From contig NC_060893.1 of the NCBI RefSeq assembly GCF_014805685.1, positions 9,669,773 to 9,733,772 on the forward strand: DNA of 64,000 nt, read 5' to 3'. The notes under the pieces were generated by a model. That model made no database searches. It saw only the letters and a list, made by a program, of their open reading frames with translations, and was not told where the DNA came from. This DNA comes from Silurus meridionalis. Lineage: Eukaryota > Chordata > Actinopteri > Siluriformes > Siluridae. Of this stretch, positions 39,638 through 50,900 are shown piece after piece (position 1 is the first letter of the stretch; every line of letters begins with the position of its first letter). Position numbers and translations under genes: made by a program.

Positions 39638-40390
39638 TAGGGGTGTAACGGTACAGAGAATTCACGGTTTGGTACATACCTCCGTTTTTAATTTACTGTT
39701 TGGTTTAGTACAGTACTTTAGTACAGTTAGGGGATGAAATGCAAAACATAAAATTGCTTGTCGTTTTTAAATATTTTATTATTAACAACATTTGTGAAAA
39801 ACAGTTTACATTTTTAAAACAATTTTACATTAAATTCCTGCTTGGTTAAATAATGTTTTATACAAATTTTATAAAAAAAAAAAATAGAATAAATCTAATT
39901 CATGCAATACACTATTACATTGATTAAATTGAGAATCAATTAAATTGGCACAAATTAAATTGATTAAATACATAAAAAGATTACATTAAAACATTTACAT
40001 ATGTTAGACCCCTTTTTGGTAATACAGATGTGTACTGTGAGTGTGGGTTTTACATTTAATATTTAATAAAAAAAAAAAAAAGATCTTAACCCTTATTTCA
40101 GCATATTTTACATTAATTCCACCCTTTATTTATTCACTCACTCGATATGTGGAATTGTCAGTATTTTCTTCTTTTAAGAGAAACTCTTGAAACTGGACAC
40201 AAAACGCTAAAGAATCCATAGTGCCAGCAATCAGTCAGTAGTCACTTCCTGGTTAGCGGCTAACGATAGCAATATGGATTCTTTAGTGTTTTCATGCATG
40301 CACAAAACAAAGCTTATTTCCGGTACCGAGTGAGTAGCTATAATGACACTGTGCTAACTCTAGTTTCTATTTCATACCCCTGGCATTGTT
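39638..40390. mobile_element. fragment of a hAT-like repeat
   Basis: AGGGGTGTAACGGTACAGAG at 39640 is the typical end of a common fish non-autonomous hAT-like element. It is followed by AT-rich sequence and, near 40200-40330, two blocks with AAGAATCCATA/TATGGATTCTT arranged as an inverted pair. The opposite terminal repeat was not found, so the right limit is uncertain. Confidence 0.45.
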
Positions 40391-40837
40391 GTGTATGTCT
40401 TCAAGATTAATAATAATAAGAATAATAAAAAATGTGCAAAAAATGCGAGGCGGAGACTAAACAAACTTCTTGTCTGCCACAAATACAATCAAAATGAGTA
40501 AGACATAAACTGATCAGGACTTTGTTCATGCACAAAACAGATCTTAATTGCAGAATGTAGAACAAAGCATTCATTGCTTTTGTGGTTCACTCTGCATGTG
40601 TTCAAATGAGACACAGCTGCATGGACTATTCATGGAATTAAATGCTCTTTCAACGGTTAGAACTGGCTCTGGTTTTTGAGGATCTCCCACCAGGGAATGA
40701 CAAGTGTATTTGTGTCTAATAGACACTGCACTAATGTGTTTTTGACGGCATGGACATAAAATAATCCCTTGCCCCAAGACAAAGTTTTTGACTCAAATTG
40801 GCAAACCCACAACTTTTTTTTGTAAATTATTCTAATA

Positions 40838-41141
40838 CAGTGGTCCCCTGAAACTCGTAGGAGATACGTTCTAAGAACCTGCGAGTTCAGGAAATCTGTA
40901 TCTTTTGAAAGCACCCCCGCAGTCCCTATGGCACCTCAGTGAATTAATGTAGACATTATGTCACTTTAATACAATAATGCGTTTTAAAACTCTTTCTGAA
41001 ATGTGTTTGTGAAAACACAGTTTAACATGTTATTCCTGAACATTCAGTCCCGCTGCAGATTCCTGCGAATTTTAAGATAATCCGCACTTCCGAATTTTCC
41101 GAGCTGCGAGTTCCAAACTGCGAATTATCGGAGGTTGACTG
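40838..41141. mobile_element. pogo-like MITE, 304 bp
   Basis: Begins CAGTGGTCCCCTGAAACTCG after a TA and ends GGAGGTTGACTG before a TA, giving imperfect inverted ends (CAGTGGTCCCC against CAGTCAACCTCC). Inside are repeated TGCGAGTTC and CCGAATTTTCCGAGC phrases. A fragment of the same family is at 24344-24470. No coding capacity. Confidence 0.65.
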
Positions 41142-42677
41142 TAATGGAACATAGCTATGCCTTAGAATTACAAATTATTCAAATAACAAAATGATCCCAC
41201 ATTATAAATCTACTGAACATTTGTGAATCAAAATATCATTACTGGAAAGCAGAAAGATGTTCATTAATTCCATATGCTAATTATGTTCATTAATAGTCCC
41301 AGAACACTTACTTGTCTAATGCGCAATGATTCCTGCAGTATATGTTTATCTGCTGCATCTATATTGTGCCATGTGGTATTTAGATGTTGCAATCTGGCTC
41401 CCAGTTAAATTTCTATCATTTACATTGCTTCTGCGTGTAATGGTAATGGAACAAATGGGCAGAGTAGATGATTGGTGGAAAAAAGCAATAAAGAAACAGC
41501 CCACTGTCCCTGAGATTTGTCACGACTCTGTCTGCCTGGAGCTTGTGTCTGCACTTTGCTGATAAACACTGGTATTCTGTGCCTCGGCACCCTCATGATG
41601 TTTCCAGCACACGTAATGGGAAATGCCGTTATGCAAAAGCCTGTTCTGGTGTCCACTGATCAGCAACACCATATAAAACTGCAGGTCACCAGAGGATTCA
41701 TTTCTATTCAAGTCTAGTTTCTTTCTTGTTTCTCATTTCTATGCCTGAAATACCTTTCGAATGTTAAGGAAAAAATATTTCATTTCATTCCAGTTGACTT
41801 TGCAGAGACCTTTACAATTTTTGGATCAGTTTCAAAATAAAGTCAGTTTATCAGCAGGCTATTAACATTCAGCCATTCTTGAGATATATAACCCAAAATC
41901 CTAGAGGCAGATGCATAAAAACAAACTACAGTAAACAGAGATTAAAGAGGAAGATCGTGAGACAGAAATCATCAAGTGAAAAAAAGGTGTAATGGGGGAA
42001 CTGCTTATTACATTGTTTGATATGAGGCTCACAATAGACGTATCTATATTAAACCACGCATTCTACAGACTGCAAAGCAACAAAGGCTAGTCTAAAAATA
42101 TATAAATAAAATATATGGTATAAAGTGTAATAAACTTAATCAAGCCCATACAATCTCTATTTAAAATGATGACATACTCGTTTTTGGCACAATTTTTTTT
42201 TTTTAACAAACTAAATTTGAGTTAAACTCAACCGGTAATTCCTGACCTCCCACCAGAAAAAGCCAAAGAAACACCCTCTCATCTCGAACTTCATTATTCA
42301 ACCACATTTGAGCTACAGAGAGCTTTGTGACCTTGGAAATACAACTTGAAGTTCACACCAGCATGGCTGCAAGGGTTGTCATTAATTAAATATTTAATTA
42401 GTTAACATTCAATTGCTGAGAAAATAAATGCACCTCTCTTTAACTAAAGCTTGAACATTTTGGGAAGGTTTCAGTTTTTGCTGTGCAGGTTTTGAGATAA
42501 GTGCGGTGTAAAATTGGCTAAGACCTTGCAACCCTGCACACCTGTGCACATTAGCGCTCTTAGTCAGAAAGTTGATATTCATGTAGCCATGTTGTGTTAA
42601 TTTTGTTGCACAATTATTGCTTACTAAATGTAATTCAAAAAAAAAAAAGTATGGTAAAAATCCTAAACAGAAATCGG

Positions 42678-42707
42678 GAAAAAAAAAAAAAAAAAAAAAA
42701 AAATAAT

Positions 42708-42783
<76 letters not shown>
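42678..42783. repeat. A-run plus (TAA)n/(AT)n microsatellite
   Basis: About 24 A, a few AAT units, then about 70 bp of AT alternation that ends at the next element's left end. The same A-then-AT layout occurs at 28173-28287. Confidence 0.95.
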
Positions 42784-42789
<6 letters not shown>

Positions 42790-42791
<2 letters not shown>

Positions 42792-43607
42792 CCGTAATTT
42801 CCGGACTATAAAGCACACCCTTGTATAAGCCGCACCAACTAAATTTTACAAATATTTTTCTTTTTTACATAAATAATCCGCACCCGTGTATAAGCCACAC
42901 TGAAGTGTCTACACTGAAACTAATTAACTTTAAACAGGCTTTACCGAAAGACAGTGTGTTACACGGTGTAACGGGTGAAATATGTTGTGGCTCCTTTAAG
43001 AGCAGAGCGGTATTTTGGGAACAGCACGTCACTGCATTCCTCTGGTATTACTGCGTGTGTGTGCGTGTGAGACTGAGGATTATGTGCTCATTATTTTCTG
43101 ATGCTCATTTCTAAGTTTCTTTGACTAACCGGTAACGCTGTTGCCAAGAAAAATAAAAAAGCACGAGTTTTGGAAATCTGTCTGTGCTTATATGATTTCT
43201 GTTGCAACTGGAGTTAGTGAGCTCTCCCTTCACCCAGACTCAACGCGTTACAACGGCTTGTATCTAAACAGTAGCCGACCAAGAAAGTCATTGTTCACTG
43301 TCTTCCTCCTTCCTTTCACAACTGTTACTCTCTGGAGTTTTTCTTTTTGCATCGTCGTGCATTTAAAAATCAACAGCGGTGGAAGTTTTTCTCCCGATGC
43401 CGTGCAGCTCAGAACACAGGTGAGGTGCGTTTTTTCGTTTCCGTTCGGAAATTTCATTTGTCTAATGTTATGGGGTTCAGTTTTTTGGCTTGAAGTTTGT
43501 GAAACCGAGAAAAACCCAAGAAAAATTCATAAATTAGCCGCTTCGTTGTTTAAGCCGCGGGGTTCAAAACGTGGGAAAAAAGTAGCGGCTTATATTTATA
43601 TACGGTA
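42790..43607 (-). mobile_element. pogo/Tigger-type element with transposase remnant
   Basis: The left end ACCGTAATTTCCGGACTATA and the right end, reading (reverse complement) ACCGTATATAAATATAAGCC, share an inverted start and the AAGCCGC phrase. On the minus strand at 43457-43300 the frame reads NEKTHLTCVLSCTASGEKLP then PLLIFKCTTMQKEK, the block after the first catalytic Asp of pogo/Tigger transposases (TGNEKTRFTV...LPPMVIFKRKT in relatives). The rest of the gene is deleted or broken. Confidence 0.7.
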
Positions 43608-44479
43608 TATATTTATTCTACTTTCAAAAATGTTGGAACTGTTAGAACCAATTAAAAATGGAAACCATATTTCCGGCTAATGCTGATTATAGATTTTTTT
43701 TTCTACTATATAAAAAATATTTTTTATATTTTTTTTCAGTGTATATCTGCAGGCAGATAACTTCATTAGAGTAAAATCAGAGCGGGGAAAATATACGCAT
43801 GTGAGGAGTCAAAAATGCTATGGTTAGTTAATAGACTGAAAAGAAACGAGAATGTAAGAGGTACATTTATAGCCACTTCATCCCACGACTGGTGTAAAAT
43901 ATATAGTGCTCTTAAAAAATTATTGATTTTAATTTGGACAAGCCAATAATAATGAAGGTAGAACACGGTTACTAAAATTAAAAAGTTAAATCATTGTAAT
44001 TTAAAGGTCCGATACAAAGGGTTGCTATTAGAAAATTTAACAGTAGTGTTAGAAATCTTGGGGAGGGGAATGTTGGCTAATATGAAGATATTGTGGCACA
44101 ACAGACTTTTCAAAGATACTGTGTTTATATCATATTTGCATGAATTAGATATAATTCAATAATGCAGTTGAAAATTCTGTTAAGAAATGTGTTGATAGTT
44201 TGTATTGTATCTTTGAAAATGTAAAATGTTGACTATTATAAAGTTGTTGTTTCTTTGTCAACCTAAAACAATAGTATTAATCAAAAAAAAAAAACTTTTA
44301 TAATAAGGACAAGCTTTTTCCGTCTTTCTCCAGAATTACTTTATAGATGGCAGGTGTATAATAACCACTTTTACAAGAGTTTAAATGTGATTAGTTCATT
44401 CTGACCAGGTCACATAATGAAAAGGCGCCAGATTATAGTTGGTTTATTTTCTTACTCAAAAATTGTCTGTGTTTTTCAC

Positions 44480-45000
44480 TTATTCTGTTTTTTTGTTATA
44501 GCATATAAAAGCTGGGGTCATGTAAAGCAGTTATGTGAGGATGCAAAAGCAACACAAGATTGTTTTAATAAACCGGGCAGACAATCCAAATTGAAATCTA
44601 AAATCATAAAGAGCAAACAGGCAAAAAGCCAGGAGATCGGCAAACAATGAGAACGAGGCAAGACAAGAACGAGAATACAGAAATCCAAAAACGTGTTTGA
44701 ATATGGAACAAAGCCATTGGTAAATACCAGAGAACAAAGTCAACTGTGCGTAATTCTTCATGAAGACACAATGGAAGCACAGGGGTGTCTAAACCCAAAA
44801 TAATTAGACATTAAGCTCAAAACAGGTGTAGAGAATGAAGAAACAAACAAGGAAACAAGCAGAAACAATAATAAAGAGACACACAGGACACAAACCAAAC
44901 AATATTATATGTGGTTACATGAACAGAAAATTGAAAACACAGACAAGTCCTCAGCGCTTGGCATGAAGGGGATTCATCTCTGACAGGAAAAAGATCTGAC
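44480..45000. repeat. unclassified interspersed repeat-like region
   Basis: Purine-rich, AAC/AAG-dense sequence with phrases such as GGCAAAAAGCCAGGAGATCG and GGAAACAAGCAGAAAC, similar to a fish repeat family I cannot name. The 32930-33240 region has a related texture (GCCAAAAGCCAAACAAGAGA). No coding content. Confidence 0.3.
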
Positions 45001-45104
45001 ATGATTTTTGGAGGGTTTTTGCATTACAAAAACAATCATTTTTACAAGAAGATTTTTGTCCACTGAAGTTGTTTTCAACAGACTGACCAGTACGAATACA
45101 TTTT

Positions 45105-45550
45105 ATGGACAGATTTGTGGACACCTCACCTTAAGATTTGTATGTGCTTTATGAATATCCAATTCTATATTTAGTCCCCATTTGCTGTTAGCCTTCACTC
45201 TTCTGGAAGAATTCCACTAGATATTTGTGGAGATTTCTGCTCATTCAGCCAGAAGGACAGAGTAAGTCTCGTACTTATGTAAGGTAAGTGCTTCAATTCA
45301 TCCCAAAGGTGTTCAATAAGGTTGAGCTATAGATTGAGAGTTATAGAGCAGGCACATCAAGATCTTCCAATTCAGCCCACTGAAAACAAAAAAAAAGCAC
45401 AGGAGCACTGTAATCCTAATCAACTTTTTCTTGGATTCCACTTGTATAATGTTGTTTTATTGCAGCATTTTAAAATCCCAGCACCCGGAGTTCCTCTATC
45501 CTCCAAGTCGTCTGGAGATATGTAAGCTACATCTTGTGTAACACATGAAA
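45105..45550. mobile_element. degenerate Tc1-like non-autonomous repeat
   Basis: In order: GATTTGTGGACACCTCACCT, CACTCTTCTGGAAGAATTCC and ACTAGATATTTGTGGAGATT, then TTCTGCTCATTCAGCCAGAA and AATTCATCCCAAAGGTGTTC. These follow the common fish repeat that ends in 'tttgtggacacctgaccat'. The second end is absent. Confidence 0.65.
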
Positions 45551-45624
45551 AATGAAAATGGGAACAGCAATTAAGAAATTTCTGTGTAAACTCATTAACC
45601 ACCCACAGGTGAACTGGACAAGCT

Positions 45625-45626
<2 letters not shown>

Positions 45627-45656
<30 letters not shown>
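45627..45656. repeat. (TG)n microsatellite
   Basis: About 14 TG units. Confidence 0.95.
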
Positions 45657-45657
<1 letters not shown>

Positions 45658-45783
45658 TCTCAGAAATATTGATTAAACAAACATTTGCTATGGCAGATCT
45701 GTTTGTGCGAAATTGAAAATGGCACTGTATAAGCAATCGCTCTGACTTTCATGCCTCGTCCCTCAGATTGCAGCAACTTCTCT

Positions 45784-45823
45784 ATCATATCTCCAAGTAA
45801 ACATGCGTTTCATCAAGTTACAG
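45784..45823 (+). repeat. 40-bp direct repeat, unit 1
   Basis: ATCATATCTCCAAGTAAACA leads a 40-bp unit repeated at 46706-46745 with one mismatch (G/T at unit position 24). Confidence 0.85.
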
Positions 45824-46705
45824 ATTTTTTTTTATATGTTTTATATAAAAAGACTGTATTTTTGTGGACCTATGTATAGTAATTTAGCTCCATAATGCTA
45901 CATGTGGTTGTATTTGTAGATGTGAATTAAAACGTTCATGAAAAAAGGATCTCTCACATTAAAGTCAGATAACTGTGGGCTGTCTAAAAGACATAGCAGT
46001 CAGATTTGTCACAGCGTGGCACTGACATAATGCAGAAACCTTGGTTCTAATAGAATACGGCATGAAAAGAATCTGTTCAATAAAAAAAAAAAAAAAAAAA
46101 AAAGCTAAATAATTACACAATAATGCAACCATTTACATTCTGTTAGGTATTTAGACACTGGCCTTTTTTGTTATTCTGCGTTACAATTGCTATGAATTAA
46201 TCTAACAAGCTGTGTCTATTGACCCATAAACAAGCAGCTACTAAAGACAAGTGAAGGCATGGCAGGAAGTTTAGAGTCAGACTTTAGGCAATCATTGACT
46301 GCAAATGATTAGCATCTGAGATTTAAAGAAAATCATTGTCCTTAAGTATATTATGTTCGTGTGTCCATGTAATTTAAAGCTTGATGCTCCATTTCAATCC
46401 ATTTTATGGTATACAGATGCAAAATGACAAACATTGTGTCACTGCGCAAATACTTATAAGCCTGAATGTATTTGGTTGTGCAGTGTGCGCTGGTGCAATT
46501 CCATAAAAATGATGGCAACATCTCAGCAATTGTCAAAACAGCACTTCACAGCCCCTCGTCTGAAACAAATCAACATCTAACACTGAATCACGCAGACTGC
46601 CTATTTCACACCTGACCATATTGCATTGGATCAGTACTGTAGAAAGACAAGTGAGAAAGCAGATCGCTGTGTGTCAACAGCTTGGTGCTGTTCCTTAATT
46701 GGCCC

Positions 46706-46745
46706 ATCATATCTCCAAGTAAACATGCTTTTCATCAAGTTACAG
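46706..46745 (+). repeat. 40-bp direct repeat, unit 2
   Basis: Second copy of the unit at 45784-45823, 922 bp downstream in the same orientation. Flanking sequences do not match. Confidence 0.85.
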
Positions 46746-46889
46746 GCTGCTGGTGTGCTCCTGAGTTCCTGAGAAAATTCTTTGTCATAAGTAATAAAAG
46801 CAAGGTTGTCAAAGACATTCAATGATTACGGATTCTAAGTATTTATCTAAAATTGCATTCCTTTATGCATTAAATCTTCATTAACAGCT

Positions 46890-47140
46890 TCCTCCTGGTC
46901 AAGGTCTGGCTTGTGGTGGAGCCAGAGTCTTATAGACATGATGTTAGACATGATGTGGGAATGCACTCTAAATAGAATGCCAGTCCATTGCATAATGCTA
47001 TCCACACACAAGCGATTCAGCATTGCCAATGCACCTACTGGTAAATGTTTGGGAAGTGGGAGGAAACCATTGTGAACACTGGGAGAACATGCAAAAAAAC
47101 ACAAACAAACAAAAAAAATAAAACTCCACATAGACAGCAA
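46890..47140. mobile_element. degenerate fish interspersed repeat
   Basis: GGGAAGTGGGAGGAAACC, GGGAGAACATGCAAAAAAAC and AAACTCCACATAGACAGCAA match the conserved core of a common retroposon-like fish repeat (plus orientation), with an insertion of A-rich DNA. No termini seen. Confidence 0.45.
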
Positions 47141-49665
47141 ATAAGCATCGGTATCTAACAGTGGATGTGAAGCTGTATACTGTAAAACATCACCCAAATG
47201 CCACTACTTGTGCTACCCATGTTTAAATGCTATTAATAAAGAACCTTTTTACCGACAGAGTATACTACAGACAATAAGTGATGACTACATTATTGTGGTT
47301 TCATCAAACACTATGTGACATTCATCTGCTGAATACAGTGTGATTACAGTTTACATGGGTGGAGAAAACTCTCTCTGAATTTCTTGCTTTGCTATGCATC
47401 AACACTATAAGAAGCAAAGAGACAGCACTCTTATGTTAAATGCAAAACCAGTCTGGGTCTGACAAAAATTCTATATTTCCAAATTCAGCCTGCTGTCATC
47501 AGTATCATCAGTAAAGAGAAGTGAGTCATCACTGCTGGCAACCATCCCTGCCCCTGCCACCATGTGCCACATATGAGCTGGTCTGATCTACATCATGGTC
47601 CGCTCCTTCTTTCTTTCTTTCAGTCTTTCTAGTACCAGTTAATCGTCCATCATGTTTAGCGGTGAAACAATCAAATGTGGACAGTGCTAAAAAGCAAAGT
47701 GTAGTCAATAGCTTTGTTTTTTCATGGGTGTCTCCTTTCCTGGTTCTCCTATCTCAACCAAAACGTGCAACAGCACCTCTACTTTCTGATGAGATTGAAG
47801 AAAGCTCACCTTGCTCCTCAGATTATGGTTAGGGTCTATCACTGTACCTCTGAAAGAATCCTTACAAGCTGAGTCAGAATATGATACAACAACTGAACAG
47901 TGCATGAGATTAGGCACTGCAATGGGTAATGAAAACTGCCCACTGGAGCACAGATGCCCAACATTATTGACATTTATCAAGTGTGATGCTTGCAGAGTGA
48001 GTGGTATTATCAAGGACATATTATATCACCAACATGGACTGAAAACTTAACAAAAACCTAAGGATCGGTGTTGCACAAAAAAAAGGAAAGAATGAACAGC
48101 CTTTTCCATACATCTGAGCTAATGTTCAACTCTCAACTGATGCTTATAAGCAGTAACTGCCAGAGTCACTTCATAACTGCATACTTTACTGTATTATACA
48201 TTACTGCTGTTATCCAAGTACCTGCACCTCACTGCAAATCAGTTATTACTATCATTTATTTTAGACAATGCACATCATTGCATTTTCTTTCATCAACTAT
48301 ACATATCTCCTGTGTCATTTTGCATGCATCGAGTTGTTTACCTCTATATGTATTATTGCACAATAATTTGTATTTGCATATGACCACATAATATTTGCAG
48401 TGCCAAAACGTCCCGATGTGTCCTGAACAGCAACGAACATCCACTTAATTGACTGTGTTATTGTCCTACCTGGCAAATACATAATCATTGGGTGTACAGT
48501 AAATCACACTAAATGGTAGAGTTTTCTAAGCTAATGGATAAAAATGATGCTTTAACAGTAGACACAAAAGCATCTGCGTTCTCAGAGTATTTACCCTTCT
48601 CATAACCTTTTTCTCTATTTCACTTGATTTTGATAGATCACATGAAAAAGATTTCTCACATGATTTAACTCTGCTTCATTCTTAGCCTACATCACAAAAA
48701 CCTGTAGTATCAACAGGAGTGTGTAGACTATTTATATCCAATTGCTTCTGCTGCCTGATCAATAAGTATGCTAATTACTCCAGAGTGTGTTTTAATGCCA
48801 TTATCAGACTGGGTATACATCAGCAAATCAATAAAAAACAAAAAGCAATATGCAGAACAAACATTAGCTACTTGGACTCACAAGCGTTTCATTGTTATGG
48901 TTGTTAATCGCCTTTAAAGTCAACCATACAAAAGAGAGTATTTGTAAACAGTTTTTGCAGAGTTTGGAGTACATTCAAACACTCTGAAATCCTGAATAAA
49001 TATCTTTAGCTTCTGGATCTCTTTCGTAAGCAAACGCAGTGTTTGAACAAAACACCCACTTTCTGTCAGCGGACTTCCTGAAGTCCTCAAAAAGCATTTG
49101 AGACGATATTAACCTAAAAGTGCTCCATGGAGAAAAATGTGCAGAAGGAAAAAGCCCGCTGCACCACACCATGACTCACCAACACTGAATACCAAAGAGA
49201 TGGGCTTATATAACTCAGCACATAGATGTGCGTCTCATGGAGAGAATGAAAGTGACAGTGATGACAAAGAGGATGGGATTGCCTCTGGTGAGCCACTCGC
49301 CTGTCAGTCTAACCCCTTGAGTGAGCACGTCTCCAGTGGTGGGATGGAGGGAGATCTGCTTATATAAACTTCTATACAAAAACCTAGTAGGAAACAAAAA
49401 TAATCAAATGTTCTGGTTTTAAAAGATTAGACATATGTGGAGAGTAGGGACTTATTTTAGTGTGATTTCCCAGCTGTAATTTAATGTCACATAGAATCAC
49501 ATGTAGGAAGCTTGTTACAGCAACAGGCACATGACAGCAAACAAATTCTTCCGACAGTGAAAAAGATCGAGGGAGGCATGAAAAGGAACAAAACAGAGAG
49601 GGGGAGTCAAAAAGATTAAAAATAGGAAAGTGGGAGAAGCCGAAAGGGGAATATGTACATGCGTG

Positions 49666-49667
<2 letters not shown>

Positions 49668-49738
<71 letters not shown>
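49668..49738. repeat. (CA)n microsatellite
   Basis: About 35 uninterrupted CA units, the longest CA tract here. Confidence 0.96.
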
Positions 49739-49739
<1 letters not shown>

Positions 49740-50381
49740 TATATATATAAATAAATAGCAGCTAGTAGCCAGCAGTCTGCCGGTGGGGTTATACATTTAC
49801 ATTTGCATTGATTTGACTTATTCACAGCAGACAGTTCATCTTGGAGCAATATTCATGCAGAATATTTCCATAAATGTTTGTAAATACAATAAAGTGCAGG
49901 TCAGCTATAAATTCAAATTAGTGGAGTAATGGTGGCATGCCAGAAAACACTAATACATTGAAAAATGTCCTGCATTCAAAATCTTCATTTCTAAAAACGC
50001 CCAACTTTTCCTTATTTTTTTGTATGTCCAAAAACCAAAGCTAAATTAAAGCATCAGCGTTTTTCTAAACGATGGCAGACACCCTTCTGATCAGCCCAAA
50101 GCCTTATCCACTGAACCAAATCTACCCTAGAAGCAACCATGAACTACATCAACTAATATGTCAAGACAGAAAACAAGAAAACTAAAAAAACACAGTGAAG
50201 TCAACCCTCAATTCTAGTGCGATACGAAGTCAAAAGTGAAGACGCAAGCCAGACAAGTAATGAAATTCTGATCTCTCATCTTATATTTATCTTTTGATCT
50301 CAGAGCCAAATGTCTTCAGTGTATAGCACAAACAAAACAACACTGGTCCATTTCTGCTACAATAGAATGTTTGTTTGAAAT

Positions 50382-50900
50382 ACACTATATAGAGAGAAGT
50401 ATACAAACACCTGACATTTCCAGCCATATGTGCTTCTTCCCCACACTGTTACCACAAAGTCGGAGGCACACAATTGTATAAAATGTTGCTGGATGCAGTA
50501 GAGATACATTTTCCCTTTTTTCGATCTAAGAGACCCAAACATGTTCCAGCATTAAAATGCCTCCCTGCACAAAGTGACTACAATGAAGATATGTTTTGCA
50601 TGGTTTGGAGTGAACGGTTCTGAGTGGCCTGCTATAGAGCTCTGACTTCAACCCTTTAAAACACCTACGGGACTCCACTACTGCACCCCAGGCCTCCTAA
50701 CCCTACATCAGTACCTGACTAATGTGCTTGTGGCTAAATATACAGAAAACATTTCACAATCCAAAATCTTATAAAACATCTTTGCAGAAAAGTGTAGGTT
50801 ATAGCAACAGTAAATGGGGACTAAATACGCAATGAAATGTTCAAAGAGTAATTACTAATCTTATGGTTAGGTGTCCACAAACTTGTCTATATTGTATATA
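50382..50900. mobile_element. degenerate Tc1-like non-autonomous transposon, both ends visible
   Basis: Left CACTATATAGAGAGAAGTAT and ACAAACACCTGACATTTCC; right GGTTAGGTGTCCACAAACTT followed by GTCTATATTGTATAT. These are eroded inverted ends of the family at 45.1 kb. Inside, GTGAACGGTTCTGAGTGGCC, TGACTTCAACCCTTTAAAAC and CACCTACGGGACTCCACTAC correspond to Tc1 transposase codons (PDLNPIE-like region) on the plus strand. Confidence 0.7.

Noticed and set aside
43141..43680. 179-codon plus-strand ORF
   Set aside because: Antisense to a pogo transposase remnant, with no domain of its own.
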